A stretch of 64,000 bases of DNA from Bacteriovorax sp. Seq25_V (GCF_000447795.1 NZ_AUNI01000009.1:310001-374000), one strand, 5' to 3'. Shown: positions 50,961 through 59,616, counted from the first letter of the stretch. Notes: generated by a model from the letters alone, not told the origin. Numbers and translations: made by a program.

Positions 50961-50978
50961 AATACATTATAATGTATT
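50961..50978. promoter_or_regulatory. 18-bp perfect palindrome containing a -10 box, upstream of pal
   Basis: AATACATTATAATGTATT reads the same on both strands and contains TATAAT, a possible -10 for the minus-strand pal operon about 45 bases from the start codon. No good -35 is seen, so the palindrome may be an operator or simply an AT-rich promoter. Confidence 0.4.
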
Positions 50979-51038
50979 TTTCACATTTTAGGTATGGGAA
51001 TTAAATTTCAATTAATACCATATCAAAATTCTCAACTA

Positions 51039-52826
51039 TTATTTTGCTTGAAAAGGAAAAGTTAAAACAAATGTCGTATGATCAGCTTCGGCATCAATAT
51101 AAATTTTTCCAAGATGCCTCTCTACAAGTTTCTTTACAACGCCCATCCCAAGACCTGTTCCGCGATTTTCACCTTTTGTTGTAAATAAAGTTTCAAATAT
51201 ATTTGCACGGATTTCTTCTGGAATACCTTTGCCACTATCTTGAAACTCGATCTTAATCATCGAGTTATCAGCACTGGCCTTAATCTCAATCCATTTATCT
51301 TCTAACTTTTCAATCGCATCGGCGGCATTATTAAGAAGGTTTAAAAATATCTGAGAAAGATCGGTTTCTGTGCAGAAAATGTTTAATTTTTCATTCACAG
51401 CTTGATAATTGACGGCAATGTTACGTGACTTCATCTTGGCATTTACCAATGATAAAGTTTTAGCAATTGTAGTTTTTATATTTACATTGATACTCTCTCC
51501 TTGATTCTTTCGAACAAGGATTGAGCGCATATTTTCAAAGATTTCTTCTATCTTTTCATAATTCATCTTAATCTCTGTGAGATTTGTCTTAATTGGAAGA
51601 GATTTTGCTCCCTGTAGTTGAAGTTCATCTATCTCATCTTCAAGATTTTCAATACTCAAAGATATAATGGATAGGGGAGTCATTACCTCATGAAGAATCT
51701 GTGCAGAAATTTCACCAATTGAACTCAATTTCTCCGAAACCATTAGCTCTTCGTTAAGTCGTTTGTTTTCAGTGAAATCTCTTTGAATCGCAAGGTACTG
51801 ATAGATTCTACCAATTGAGTTTTTGAAAGGAATGACTGTTGTATCTACCCAAAAAAAACTTCCATTCTTTGCTTTGTTCTTTATCTGTCCATGCCAAACA
51901 TCACCACGAGTAATTGTCTCCCACATCTCTTTCCAAAATTCATTTGAGTGAAAATCAGATTTTAATATGTTGTGACTTTTTCCAATTAACTCTTCACGTG
52001 AGTACTTTGAAATTTGGCAAAATTTGTCATTAACTTCGGTAATAACACCATAACGGTCAGTGATTGAAACGATAGAGGATTTATCCACGGCTTCACGATA
52101 ATCCGCAGCTGTCCTTTCAATCTTTCTCGTCATTGTTAAATCTTGAATTGTTCCAATGACGACGGTCTCTTTTCCACGACTTAGTTTTGCCATGAATCTT
52201 GCTGTAGACGGCCTAAACTGTCCGGAAATAAAACTTAACTCCTCATCAAATGGAATTGTATTTTCAATAAGGTCTTTTAATTTTTGTTTGAATATATCGA
52301 GCGACTCTTTACGGAAGAACTGTTGCATTCGATCTAATGTCATGGCCGTAGATGTTGAGAGCTCATAGATCTTATAAACTTCATCATCCCATTTAACATA
52401 GTTGGCTTCAACGTGATATTCCCAAACTCCAATCTGAGCGAGTTTCTTAGCTTCTCCATAAATTTGAACATCGGAAGAGTTATGTGTCTCGAGAATTCTT
52501 CCTTGAGCAAAAATGACATCTTCCTTGTCGTCATAATATGCTGACCATTCGTAATGTGATATTATTCCTGTGCGAGATATTGCTCTAATTCTTTCTTTGA
52601 CGTGTATTTTGGGATTCGTAAATACTTTCTCTAAAATGACTTTAAGCCTGACTTGATCATCTGGATGAGTAAATGACATGAAGCCGATTCTTTTATATTC
52701 TTCCTCACTTACTGAAAGGCTTTTCAACATCGCAGAATTTACGTAGAAGATTTCGAATTCCTTATTAAAAATAAGAACGGCATCATTCGATGTTTCAAGA
52801 AATTTTTTTATTTTATTTGTATTCAT
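51039..52826 (-). CDS. PAS-domain sensor histidine kinase
   Basis: The 595-aa protein has no membrane helix, so it is a cytoplasmic sensor. Three PAS regions come first: NDAVLIFNKEFEIFYVNSAM with MSFTHPDDQVRL at the N-terminus, a second less clear one near residue 130, and a third with SIVSITDRYGVITEVNDKF and YQYLAIQRDFTENKRL. The kinase core follows: H-box SAQILHEVMTPLSIISL (His379), N-box LNLLNNAADAIEKL, G1 FQDSGKGIPEEI, F and G2 FETLFTTKGENRGTGLGMG. No response regulator gene is adjacent, so the kinase is an orphan. It probably forms a single-gene unit. Confidence 0.93.
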   Translation of the reverse strand: MNTNKIKKFLETSNDAVLIFNKEFEIFYVNSAMLKSLSVSEEEYKRIGFMSFTHPDDQVRLKVILEKVFTNPKIHVKERIRAISRTGIISHYEWSAYYDDKEDVIFAQGRILETHNSSDVQIYGEAKKLAQIGVWEYHVEANYVKWDDEVYKIYELSTSTAMTLDRMQQFFRKESLDIFKQKLKDLIENTIPFDEELSFISGQFRPSTARFMAKLSRGKETVVIGTIQDLTMTRKIERTAADYREAVDKSSIVSITDRYGVITEVNDKFCQISKYSREELIGKSHNILKSDFHSNEFWKEMWETITRGDVWHGQIKNKAKNGSFFWVDTTVIPFKNSIGRIYQYLAIQRDFTENKRLNEELMVSEKLSSIGEISAQILHEVMTPLSIISLSIENLEDEIDELQLQGAKSLPIKTNLTEIKMNYEKIEEIFENMRSILVRKNQGESINVNIKTTIAKTLSLVNAKMKSRNIAVNYQAVNEKLNIFCTETDLSQIFLNLLNNAADAIEKLEDKWIEIKASADNSMIKIEFQDSGKGIPEEIRANIFETLFTTKGENRGTGLGMGVVKKLVERHLGKIYIDAEADHTTFVLTFPFQAK

Positions 52827-52878
52827 AATCCACCACTATTTATTGTCATGGATTATGAATTAATATGCTAAAAGAAAA

Positions 52879-53880
52879 TTATTCCTGAGTTGTTAACTTG
52901 GATAATGTTTTGATCAGATTCTCATTCATCTGTGCTGGACTTAGTTTATCTATATCTGAGGCTATTTGCTTTCTAACTTCGATTACAATTGCTTTATAAA
53001 GATTTAAGAGAAGCTCTTTCTTTTCTTCTTCTGTCTCGGCCCAAAGATTAGAACCAATAAAGCGACGAGTTGGAGCTAGCATCCCATGCTCTTCATGCAT
53101 ATATGGACCTTTCATATTAAGTGAATTTGTGTCAAAGTCACGCGCAAGAACCATCTGGTATGAGCGATCATCAAGCTCATCGTAGTAAAGAGCGTTCACC
53201 ATCGTGCGCTTACTTCCTGCGGCTAAAGCGGCAACAAGATCCGCAAATAGCTCATGGTAGGGACTAAGCATTCTATTCACTTTTAATGCCACCTTATTTT
53301 CTAGTCTTTTTTGTTCAGCTGATTTCAGCATGTCTGAATAAAAAGCAACCATATTCCCCGGATTACCGGCCTCAAAAGTTTTTTGAATCGTCAGACGAAG
53401 CGAACTAATCTTAAGTGAAATTTCTTTTAATTCCTTAAAGAAGTCTTCTTGTTCAAGCATCTTACTAAACACTGCGTGCCCATACTCGTGAGCAAGAACA
53501 CTGTGGCTAGCGTAAAAGTCCCCATAGTAAGTCATTCCAAATTGTGAGTGAAAAGTGAGACGAAGTGGAACATAAATAATACTTCCCATGTCAAACGAAG
53601 CATTACTGTATTCTTTGTCGATAAATAAACTGATATCTGGAGTTACCGGAGAAATCTCGAAAACATTTTCTAGAGTCTGCATAAAAGAATCTATCTGGTC
53701 ACATGTGAGATAATTTCCTTTTTGCGCTTTAAATGTGTTGAGTACAACAGTACCTTCCGTTGAAGCACATTGAACTCTTTCAATAGGTGCGGGCTGCTTA
53801 AAGGCCTTGATCTGGCCGTCGGCGAAAGAAAGAGATGAATAAATAGTTAAACTAAGTAATGTTATCAATTTATGTTTCAT
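52879..53880 (-). CDS. Exported zinc metallopeptidase with HEYGH motif
   Basis: The 333-aa product has a signal peptide (LITLLSLTIYSSLSFADG) and a catalytic-type VLAHEYGHAVFSKML. SPYHELFADLVAALAAG, about 65 residues later, could supply the third ligand (a Glu). No close family is recognised. The 5' end lies 54 bases from a 156-bp inverted-repeat element. A digestive or envelope-remodelling role is possible. It is distinct in sequence from the other exported peptidase at 36944-38410. Confidence 0.72.
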   Translation of the reverse strand: MKHKLITLLSLTIYSSLSFADGQIKAFKQPAPIERVQCASTEGTVVLNTFKAQKGNYLTCDQIDSFMQTLENVFEISPVTPDISLFIDKEYSNASFDMGSIIYVPLRLTFHSQFGMTYYGDFYASHSVLAHEYGHAVFSKMLEQEDFFKELKEISLKISSLRLTIQKTFEAGNPGNMVAFYSDMLKSAEQKRLENKVALKVNRMLSPYHELFADLVAALAAGSKRTMVNALYYDELDDRSYQMVLARDFDTNSLNMKGPYMHEEHGMLAPTRRFIGSNLWAETEEEKKELLLNLYKAIVIEVRKQIASDIDKLSPAQMNENLIKTLSKLTTQE

Positions 53881-53933
53881 TGCGTTAGTTTACGTGATTT
53901 CAGTGGGGCATTGGGGAGAATTGTAATCTTTAC

Positions 53934-54089
53934 AAACTGCTCCAGTTAAATGGGGACGGAATAGCCAGAGAATCAATAGATTTTAGTGGTTAACTCAATA
54001 TTTTTTTGAGCAGCCGGATTTTCAGTAACTTAAGTGCTTAATCTATCTAGATAAAATAGAATTTCGTCCCCATTTAACGGGAGCAGTTT
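53934..54089. mobile_element. MITE-like element with 29-bp terminal inverted repeats
   Basis: The left end (53934-53962) and right end (54061-54089) are inverted copies matching at 27 of 29 positions. Both contain GTTAAATGGGGACG or its complement. The 98-base interior has no gene. No clear target duplication is seen. The GGGGAC core resembles repeats accompanying IS200-like Y1/RAYT transposases in other genomes, which is recalled knowledge and not checked. The element separates a metallopeptidase and a trypsin-like protease gene that diverge. Confidence 0.6.
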
Positions 54090-54127
54090 AGTGGACGAAC
54101 CGAGGGGCTACATGCTAAAAAAATTGA

Positions 54128-54976
54128 ATGAAAATCCTCATCGCAACACTACTACTTTTAAATACTTTCGCCCTCGATAAGGCGATTTACGACAACGACG
54201 ATCGTCTTAACTTTCATGAGTTAACAGATCCTAAGCATATTGAGTGGGCGCACGCGACTGCGGCGATGATTGCATCATATGTAATTTACGAGGATGACAA
54301 TAATCAGTCACGTATCAAAGGTAAAATGTTATCGCAGCAGGGAGTTTGCGAATATGAGAAATTTGCACGTGAGCTTACGGCTGCGGATTGTAGTGGATTT
54401 TTAATTTCGCCAGATACTCTTGTGACTGCTGGACACTGTATTAGAAAGAACTCTGACTGTGAAGGTTGGAGATGGGTGTTCGATTATCAAACAGGGCCCG
54501 ACTATAAAATTGGGAAAACGTTACGAGTAAGTAACGATAATATTTATCGTTGTCAGCAAATTCTTGCCAGGGAGTTAAGTGACGATACGGACTATGCAAT
54601 TATTAAGCTTGATCGTCCGGTTCTTGGTAGAAAGCCTCTAAAAATTAGAAAAGAAGGGCATGTGACTAAGGCTGATCAATTAACATTGATTGGATTTCCG
54701 TCTGGGTTACCGCTTAAAGTCGCACCTAATGCAAAGGTGATGTATCCAAATATTAGCCAAACATTCTTTTTAGCATCAACTGATTCGTTTGCTGGAAATT
54801 CAGGTTCGCCAGTGATTAATTCACAAACTGGTGAAGTAGAAGGAATTCTAGTTCGTGGAGAAGAGGATTACGTGAGAAGAAAAAAAGGATGCTTAGTTCC
54901 TAATGTTTGCACGACTCAAGACCACTGCGAAGGCGAGGCCGTGACAAAGATTTCAGAAATTCTTCCACATCTTTAA
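54128..54976 (+). CDS. Exported trypsin-like serine protease
   Basis: The 282-aa product has a short signal peptide (MKILIATLLLLNTFALDK). It has the chymotrypsin-fold triad: His in LVTAGHCIRKN, Asp in SDDTDYAIIKLDRPV and Ser in FAGNSGSPVINSQTGE. The GNSGSPV form is typical of V8-like and other trypsin-like bacterial enzymes. Cysteines KGCLVPNVC near the C-terminus probably form a disulphide. No ribosome site is obvious. Its promoter region would include the right end of the inverted-repeat element. Confidence 0.9.
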   Translation: MKILIATLLLLNTFALDKAIYDNDDRLNFHELTDPKHIEWAHATAAMIASYVIYEDDNNQSRIKGKMLSQQGVCEYEKFARELTAADCSGFLISPDTLVTAGHCIRKNSDCEGWRWVFDYQTGPDYKIGKTLRVSNDNIYRCQQILARELSDDTDYAIIKLDRPVLGRKPLKIRKEGHVTKADQLTLIGFPSGLPLKVAPNAKVMYPNISQTFFLASTDSFAGNSGSPVINSQTGEVEGILVRGEEDYVRRKKGCLVPNVCTTQDHCEGEAVTKISEILPHL

Positions 54977-55188
54977 AAAAGGTTTGAAGCATAGTTAGTA
55001 ACAATATTGATAATATGTTTTGATGTTCTTTTATTAACCTATACCTAGGTAACCTCCTGATTTTGACCACTATTTTTGTCAAATCTATGTAAAGAAAATT
55101 CATGTGAAAAATCACAGAAACTTGTTTTGATTTCTTCGTCTGAACGTACGATGATGTATTCAAGGAAACATCGAAACAAGGAGTATTG

Positions 55189-55524
55189 ATGAAATTACAA
55201 GTTACTTTTAGAAATTTTGATCACACAGAAGCTCTCGATGGAATAATTAGAAAAAAGAGCGCGAAGCTTAAAAAATTTGCATCACCAAATGCACATATAA
55301 CATGGAATTGCTTCGTTGATAGTAATGATCAGGTTTGTGAAGTTAATGTATCTGGATTCCATGGGCCAGATATTAGTGCGAAGGCAAAGTCAGAGTCACT
55401 ATATAAGACAGTTGATATGGTGATTGATAAGCTTGAGGCACAGCTTAAGAAAAGACATCGCATGATGAATGCAAAAGTCCATGATAAGCGAGCAAGAAAT
55501 TTTGATTCAGCGGAGGCTTCCTAA
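55189..55524 (+). CDS. hpf: Ribosome hibernation promotion factor (HPF/RaiA family, short form)
   Basis: The ATG with AAGGAG (55178-55183) is preferred to the TTG just before it. The 111-aa product matches the HPF/YfiA fold: KLQVTFRNFDHTEALDGIIR, KLKKFASPN, VSGFHGPDISAKAKSESLYK and MVIDKLEAQLKKR. It lies in the short class without the dimerising C-terminal domain. HPF inactivates ribosomes in stationary phase; attack-phase predators plausibly use it. The last codons form the 5' arm of its terminator. Confidence 0.94.
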   Translation: MKLQVTFRNFDHTEALDGIIRKKSAKLKKFASPNAHITWNCFVDSNDQVCEVNVSGFHGPDISAKAKSESLYKTVDMVIDKLEAQLKKRHRMMNAKVHDKRARNFDSAEAS

Positions 55525-55541
55525 GGGAAGCCTTTTTTTTT
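55514..55541 (+). terminator. Rho-independent terminator of hpf with stop codon in the loop
   Basis: AGGCTTCC pairs with GGAAGCCT, with TAAG (holding the TAA stop at 55522-55524) as loop, followed by nine T. Confidence 0.93.
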
Positions 55542-55619
55542 GGTCAACGATTAATTCTAAAAAAGTATTTAAAAAATCCGATAAGCCTCTGAATATACTA
55601 TTCTTACGAGGAATTTATT

Positions 55620-56072
55620 TTGAAAATCGCTATTTTATTTTGCCTAATCTCATTAACAACTTATGCTAAATGGAACTTCAAGTCTGACTATGGCCAGACG
55701 AAGATATATATTTCTACAGATGAGACGAGACTTACTTTGAATTACTCAGAGACGGAGAAGAAGAAAAAACAATTCTCTAAGAAGTTTGTTGATGGACTCA
55801 AGGAAGATAAGATTAAAATGCTTGGCCTTATGGGCGTTACAAATTGGACTGTCACACGCTCTGAAGTTTTTAAAGATACAAAAAGTACACGTGTCGAACT
55901 AGAGGGCTCATATGTTAACTCTAGTGGAGAAAAAGTTTTCTTTAAGGAGTTTCATTTTTATTCGGATATCAAAAAATTACAAATTCTACTTACAAACTCC
56001 TCAATTGAGAAACTCAATCAAGACGGAAAATTAGAGAATATTGCAAACTTCAGGGCCACACATGATCTTTAA
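55620..56072 (+). CDS. Small exported protein coupled to the 878-aa exported protein
   Basis: The start is a TTG after GAGGAA. The 150-aa product has a signal peptide (MKIAILFCLISLTTYAKW) and a mature part with alternating strands (TKIYISTDETRLTLNYSE, KSTRVELEGSYVNSSGEK). No family is recognised. Its last 11 bases overlap the start of the following large gene, so the two are made in fixed relation. A periplasmic partner or inhibitor role is possible by analogy with toxin operons, but only as inference. Confidence 0.7.
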   Translation: MKIAILFCLISLTTYAKWNFKSDYGQTKIYISTDETRLTLNYSETEKKKKQFSKKFVDGLKEDKIKMLGLMGVTNWTVTRSEVFKDTKSTRVELEGSYVNSSGEKVFFKEFHFYSDIKKLQILLTNSSIEKLNQDGKLENIANFRATHDL

Positions 56073-58698
56073 AAAATTCTTAATCACTATATTCTTTGTT
56101 CAAGCACTATTTGCACAGGTGATGTCGAGTGAAGAATTCATCATGAAGCTACAAGAGACAAATAAGCTCGGTGTTTTTGATAGTGCCTCGATTGAGGTCT
56201 TTAAAAATACTTGTTCTTCAATAGATTCTACCATCCCCGCAAATGATGAGCTGAAATTCTTTTGTGACGTTGTAACGAAATCTGAGGTTTGCCAGACACA
56301 GAAAAAAGAAGATCTTCTGAATTGTTCAAATTTTGAGGAGTCTAAAGAATTTGACGTTATCGATTTTCTCGCGGGCTGCACGACAGGACTCTTTAATTCA
56401 GCAAAAGAACTATTAAGTTTTATTTGGGATGCTATGAAGTGGGTGTGGGAGAAAGGAACAAATCCAGGAAAGAGTTATCAAGAGGCATCAGAGTATGTTG
56501 ACTCAGTAAAATTATATCTCGTTACTGAATATGATAAGGCTTACGATAAAGAGAGCTCGCCATTTAGAAGTGCCAAGGCTGCTAAAGCTGTTGGTGGGGC
56601 TATTGCGAAAATGCTTTATAAAGGAATTCAAGAATACTTATATAAAGAGTATCAAGAATTTGGCTGTTTAAACTTCCAGGCCCGTTCGGAAGTAGTTTGT
56701 AAAGTAGCTGGTGATTTTATTATTCCTCCAGCTGCAGCGTTTGCGTTTTTAAAGATGGGGCCGAAGGCATTTAAGGCCAGTGATAAAGTTAAAGACTTAC
56801 TAGATAAACGAAAGGCCGTGGACCGTAAGAAACTATCAGAATCGAGTCTCGATAAAAAGTTAAGCGATAAGGAACACGAAGCGATAGAAAAGGCTCATAT
56901 GGTTGGGGCTGGTGAACTCGGAGCCGATGGAAGCCTTGCTAAGGTTGGAAATTATTCACTCGCACAGTTAAAGGAAAAGGCAAAAATCCTAAAAGAAGCC
57001 GGTTTCTCTCCAAGCGAAGTAAGAAAGTTGATGGAAGATGGAATTGTTGGTCTTGGTGCTGATGACTTAAAAAAACTTTTTTCCGGAGCTGATAGAAAAC
57101 GATTAGATTTAACTGGAGACAAGAGTGTCGATGAATTTAGAGATGCATATAACCGTGGTGACCTAAGTGGTGACGAGAAGTTTATTTCTTTTGTCGATGA
57201 CAGTGGCAATAGAATAGCTGGAAAAGTTACGGGATCGAAGCAAGGAGAGTTGCTTGTCGAAACGTTTGAAGGAAAACGTGTTGCAGTTGGTGGAGAAAAC
57301 TTAAAGTCTGTTCGTACTAGTGGTACTTCTCGTGAGGCCTTCTTAAAGAAAGACTTTGAGGTCGTTGATGGTTATCACCCAGGGATTGATTCCAGACCAA
57401 TTGATAAGGATCTCAATTTTCTGCAGGAAGTAAATATTCCTCGCTCTAACGGTGGCTTTTCTAAGGGACAAGTTCTTGGGATGGAACCTAATGGGAAAAT
57501 TCGTGTTCAATTTATGGATGGGGATAAGACATTTTATAAGGCCGTGGACAAGGAGAAGCTTGGTTATTCAAAGGCACCTAAGCCAAAATCTTCAGGACTC
57601 GCTTTAACAGGTAATGGACGAGTTGATATTTTTAGAGATGCATTTAATAAGGGTAATATCTCTGGAGATGCTAAGTATGTTTCTGTGATGCATGAAGGAC
57701 AGCGTCTGCCTGCAAAGGTTAGTGATTTGAGACGAGATGGATTGTTTTTAGATGTTCGTGGAACTGATGGACAATTTTTTAAGAAACAAATTACCGATCG
57801 TGAAGGACTAGAAGGTATTAGAACAAGTGGAACGGCAAAAGAAGTTTTTTCTGACGCCATGTCGCGTCCACCTGCTCAAGTCATGAAAAATGATTTCAAG
57901 CTTGAAGTGCAGATGAGTAATGGAAAGAATTATCCTGTTGAGGTGGCCAAGCAGCTTCCGGATGGAAATGTTCAGGTAAATATTTTTAAAAATGGACAGT
58001 TTCATAGTAGTGCGGTGATATCTCCATCACAGCTAAAGCCTCGTGCTATTGCTCCACAATATTTCAATGTTAAATCGTTTATTGATGAGTTTGAAGCAGG
58101 GCTACCCCAGACATTTTATGGGCATCCACATCCAGAAGCAAGGAAGGGTTTTACTTTCCACAACGGTCAAAATGTTAATTTCAATCATCGAGATATTGAT
58201 ATAAATCTTGCTCGTGAAAAAGGTAAAATTTTTGATAATGTTAGACCAAGTGAGCTTCCGCCAGGTAAATATACTTACGTTATTGCAGCTGATGGAAGTG
58301 TTTCATTTGGTCGTGTTGATGATGCTCTAGAGTTTGGTGTTAAGCACCTTCATATCGCACAAGGAAGAAAGATTGCCGTCGCGGGAGAGGTGGACATACT
58401 ACCAAATGGTGGCGCTGTATATAATGAACTTAGTGGAACATTTACGATGCAATCATATGCTGAAGCCGGACATTATCTGGGGGATTCTTATCAGAAGTTG
58501 TACCTTGATAAAATGGTTGGACTTGCTAACAGGTTCTTTACTTCTGATCCTAATCTTAAAGGAGTTGCCCGCACTGAAAAAGCCGTCTTTCCAACTGCAA
58601 AGCCTAATAAGCAAGATATGCTTGATATGTGTAACTTCTTACGAGCGAATGATATTGTGAGATATCGCGAGCTTCATTCGACGATGGTCTGTAACTAA
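56062..58698 (+). CDS. Large exported modular protein with duplicated module and toxin-like C-terminus
   Basis: The ATG at 56062 (signal peptide MIFKKFLITIFFVQALFAQ) is preferred to the TTG at 56041. In the 878-aa product, residues about 1-260 are a helical region with a hydrophobic stretch (GDFIIPPAAAFAFLKMG). From about 350 comes a duplicated module of about 165 aa: DEFRDAYNRGDLSGDEKFIS ending VRTSGTSREAF, and DIFRDAFNKGNISGDAKYVS ending IRTSGTAKEVF. Each copy is followed by a small beta domain (GKIRVQFMDGDKTFY; GNVQVNIFKNGQFH). The last 200 residues include YTYVIAADGSVSFG, HLHIAQGRKIAVAGEV and YNELSGTFTM. The AGE...SG pattern resembles a C-terminal domain seen in some polymorphic toxin proteins. 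No catalytic residues can be assigned. Confidence 0.72.
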   Translation: MIFKKFLITIFFVQALFAQVMSSEEFIMKLQETNKLGVFDSASIEVFKNTCSSIDSTIPANDELKFFCDVVTKSEVCQTQKKEDLLNCSNFEESKEFDVIDFLAGCTTGLFNSAKELLSFIWDAMKWVWEKGTNPGKSYQEASEYVDSVKLYLVTEYDKAYDKESSPFRSAKAAKAVGGAIAKMLYKGIQEYLYKEYQEFGCLNFQARSEVVCKVAGDFIIPPAAAFAFLKMGPKAFKASDKVKDLLDKRKAVDRKKLSESSLDKKLSDKEHEAIEKAHMVGAGELGADGSLAKVGNYSLAQLKEKAKILKEAGFSPSEVRKLMEDGIVGLGADDLKKLFSGADRKRLDLTGDKSVDEFRDAYNRGDLSGDEKFISFVDDSGNRIAGKVTGSKQGELLVETFEGKRVAVGGENLKSVRTSGTSREAFLKKDFEVVDGYHPGIDSRPIDKDLNFLQEVNIPRSNGGFSKGQVLGMEPNGKIRVQFMDGDKTFYKAVDKEKLGYSKAPKPKSSGLALTGNGRVDIFRDAFNKGNISGDAKYVSVMHEGQRLPAKVSDLRRDGLFLDVRGTDGQFFKKQITDREGLEGIRTSGTAKEVFSDAMSRPPAQVMKNDFKLEVQMSNGKNYPVEVAKQLPDGNVQVNIFKNGQFHSSAVISPSQLKPRAIAPQYFNVKSFIDEFEAGLPQTFYGHPHPEARKGFTFHNGQNVNFNHRDIDINLAREKGKIFDNVRPSELPPGKYTYVIAADGSVSFGRVDDALEFGVKHLHIAQGRKIAVAGEVDILPNGGAVYNELSGTFTMQSYAEAGHYLGDSYQKLYLDKMVGLANRFFTSDPNLKGVARTEKAVFPTAKPNKQDMLDMCNFLRANDIVRYRELHSTMVCN

Positions 58699-58699
58699 T

Positions 58700-59041
58700 T
58701 TAAGCTTTCAGGTCTTTGAAGATAAAAAAAACAGCACCAACCAAACATAGAGAAGCATAAAGAAAGTTCTTCGTCAGAGGAACTTTCATATACAGGACGC
58801 AGAAAATTGCAAAGATCGTCATGGTGATTACTTCTTGCATAATCTTTAGCTGTGGCAATGTAAAATATGAGATCCCTAGGCGATTCGCCGGAACTTGAAA
58901 AATATATTCAAAGAATGCAATGGCCCAGCTCACAACGATGGCCATCCAAAGAGGTTTTGCACTCATATCTTTTAAGTGAGCATACCAAGCGAAAGTCATG
59001 AAGATATTTGCGATGATGAGTAGCCCAATTGAACCAAACAT
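58700..59041 (-). CDS. DUF486 family membrane protein
   Basis: The 113-aa product has four membrane helices and the DUF486 markers: FMTFAWYAHLKDM, IVVSWAIAFFEYIFQVPANR, LGISYFTLPQLKIMQEVI. The family is small, related to drug/metabolite transporters, with unknown substrate. It is convergent with the large exported gene, with 1 base between stops and no shared hairpin. Confidence 0.9.
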   Translation of the reverse strand: MFGSIGLLIIANIFMTFAWYAHLKDMSAKPLWMAIVVSWAIAFFEYIFQVPANRLGISYFTLPQLKIMQEVITMTIFAIFCVLYMKVPLTKNFLYASLCLVGAVFFIFKDLKA

Positions 59042-59145
59042 TAAACCCTCTTTAAGTAGAATATTTCAGGTGTATAACCTTTATACAGCATATGGAGATT
59101 TTTCATAATTTAGAATAATCAACATTTAAAGTGTAGTATTAAAGA

Positions 59146-59616
59146 ATGAAAAAGCTACTATTAATAATACTTTTGACAATTTCTGGAACTATTTCAGCTC
59201 GAAATTTCGACTATGTCTATGATGCCAGAAATGTCTTTGAATGTTTTAGTAGTGTGGACTTTAATGAATATTCCCCTTCAAGACGAAATATGGGATTTGA
59301 TATCTGTCAGAAGGGATTTGACGGCATGATTTCTCCTCTTCATTGTTCCACTCTTGCAGACCGCTATTATGGCAATGCGGCTAAGAATATCGCGATGAAC
59401 AAGTGTTTGGAGAATGCGCCAAGTTTTGGACTTTGTTTACAAATCGCAGATAATTTACCAGCTGTTCCGGCAAGGCATAGAGCCGCCTTGGGTTGCCTTG
59501 AAAGTTTTATCTCGGAAATTACGAAAGAAGATTGCTTACGCGTTGGTTGGAAATATAAACCATTAGAAAATAGAGTTAATGTTCTTTGTGAGGAATACTT
59601 TCCTAGTGAAGAATAA
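59146..59616 (+). CDS. Small exported Cys-rich protein of unknown function
   Basis: The 156-aa product has a signal peptide (LLLIILLTISGTISARNF) and eight cysteines (ECFSS, DICQKG, LHCST, NKCLE, GLCLQ, LGCLE, DCLRV and LCEEY), suggesting four disulphides. It is mostly helical. No family is recognised. It is a single gene and has no visible terminator. A secreted, disulphide-stabilised protein could be a surface or prey-interaction factor, but nothing in the sequence shows this. Confidence 0.7.
   Translation: MKKLLLIILLTISGTISARNFDYVYDARNVFECFSSVDFNEYSPSRRNMGFDICQKGFDGMISPLHCSTLADRYYGNAAKNIAMNKCLENAPSFGLCLQIADNLPAVPARHRAALGCLESFISEITKEDCLRVGWKYKPLENRVNVLCEEYFPSEE

Noticed and set aside
55059..55085. 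Inverted repeat GATTTTGAC / GTCAAATC upstream of hpf
   Set aside because: It is imperfect, AT-rich and far from the start codon; too weak to call a site.
58334..58660. Plus-strand 108-codon frame inside the large exported gene
   Set aside because: It is an out-of-frame shadow; the main frame has clear domain structure throughout.
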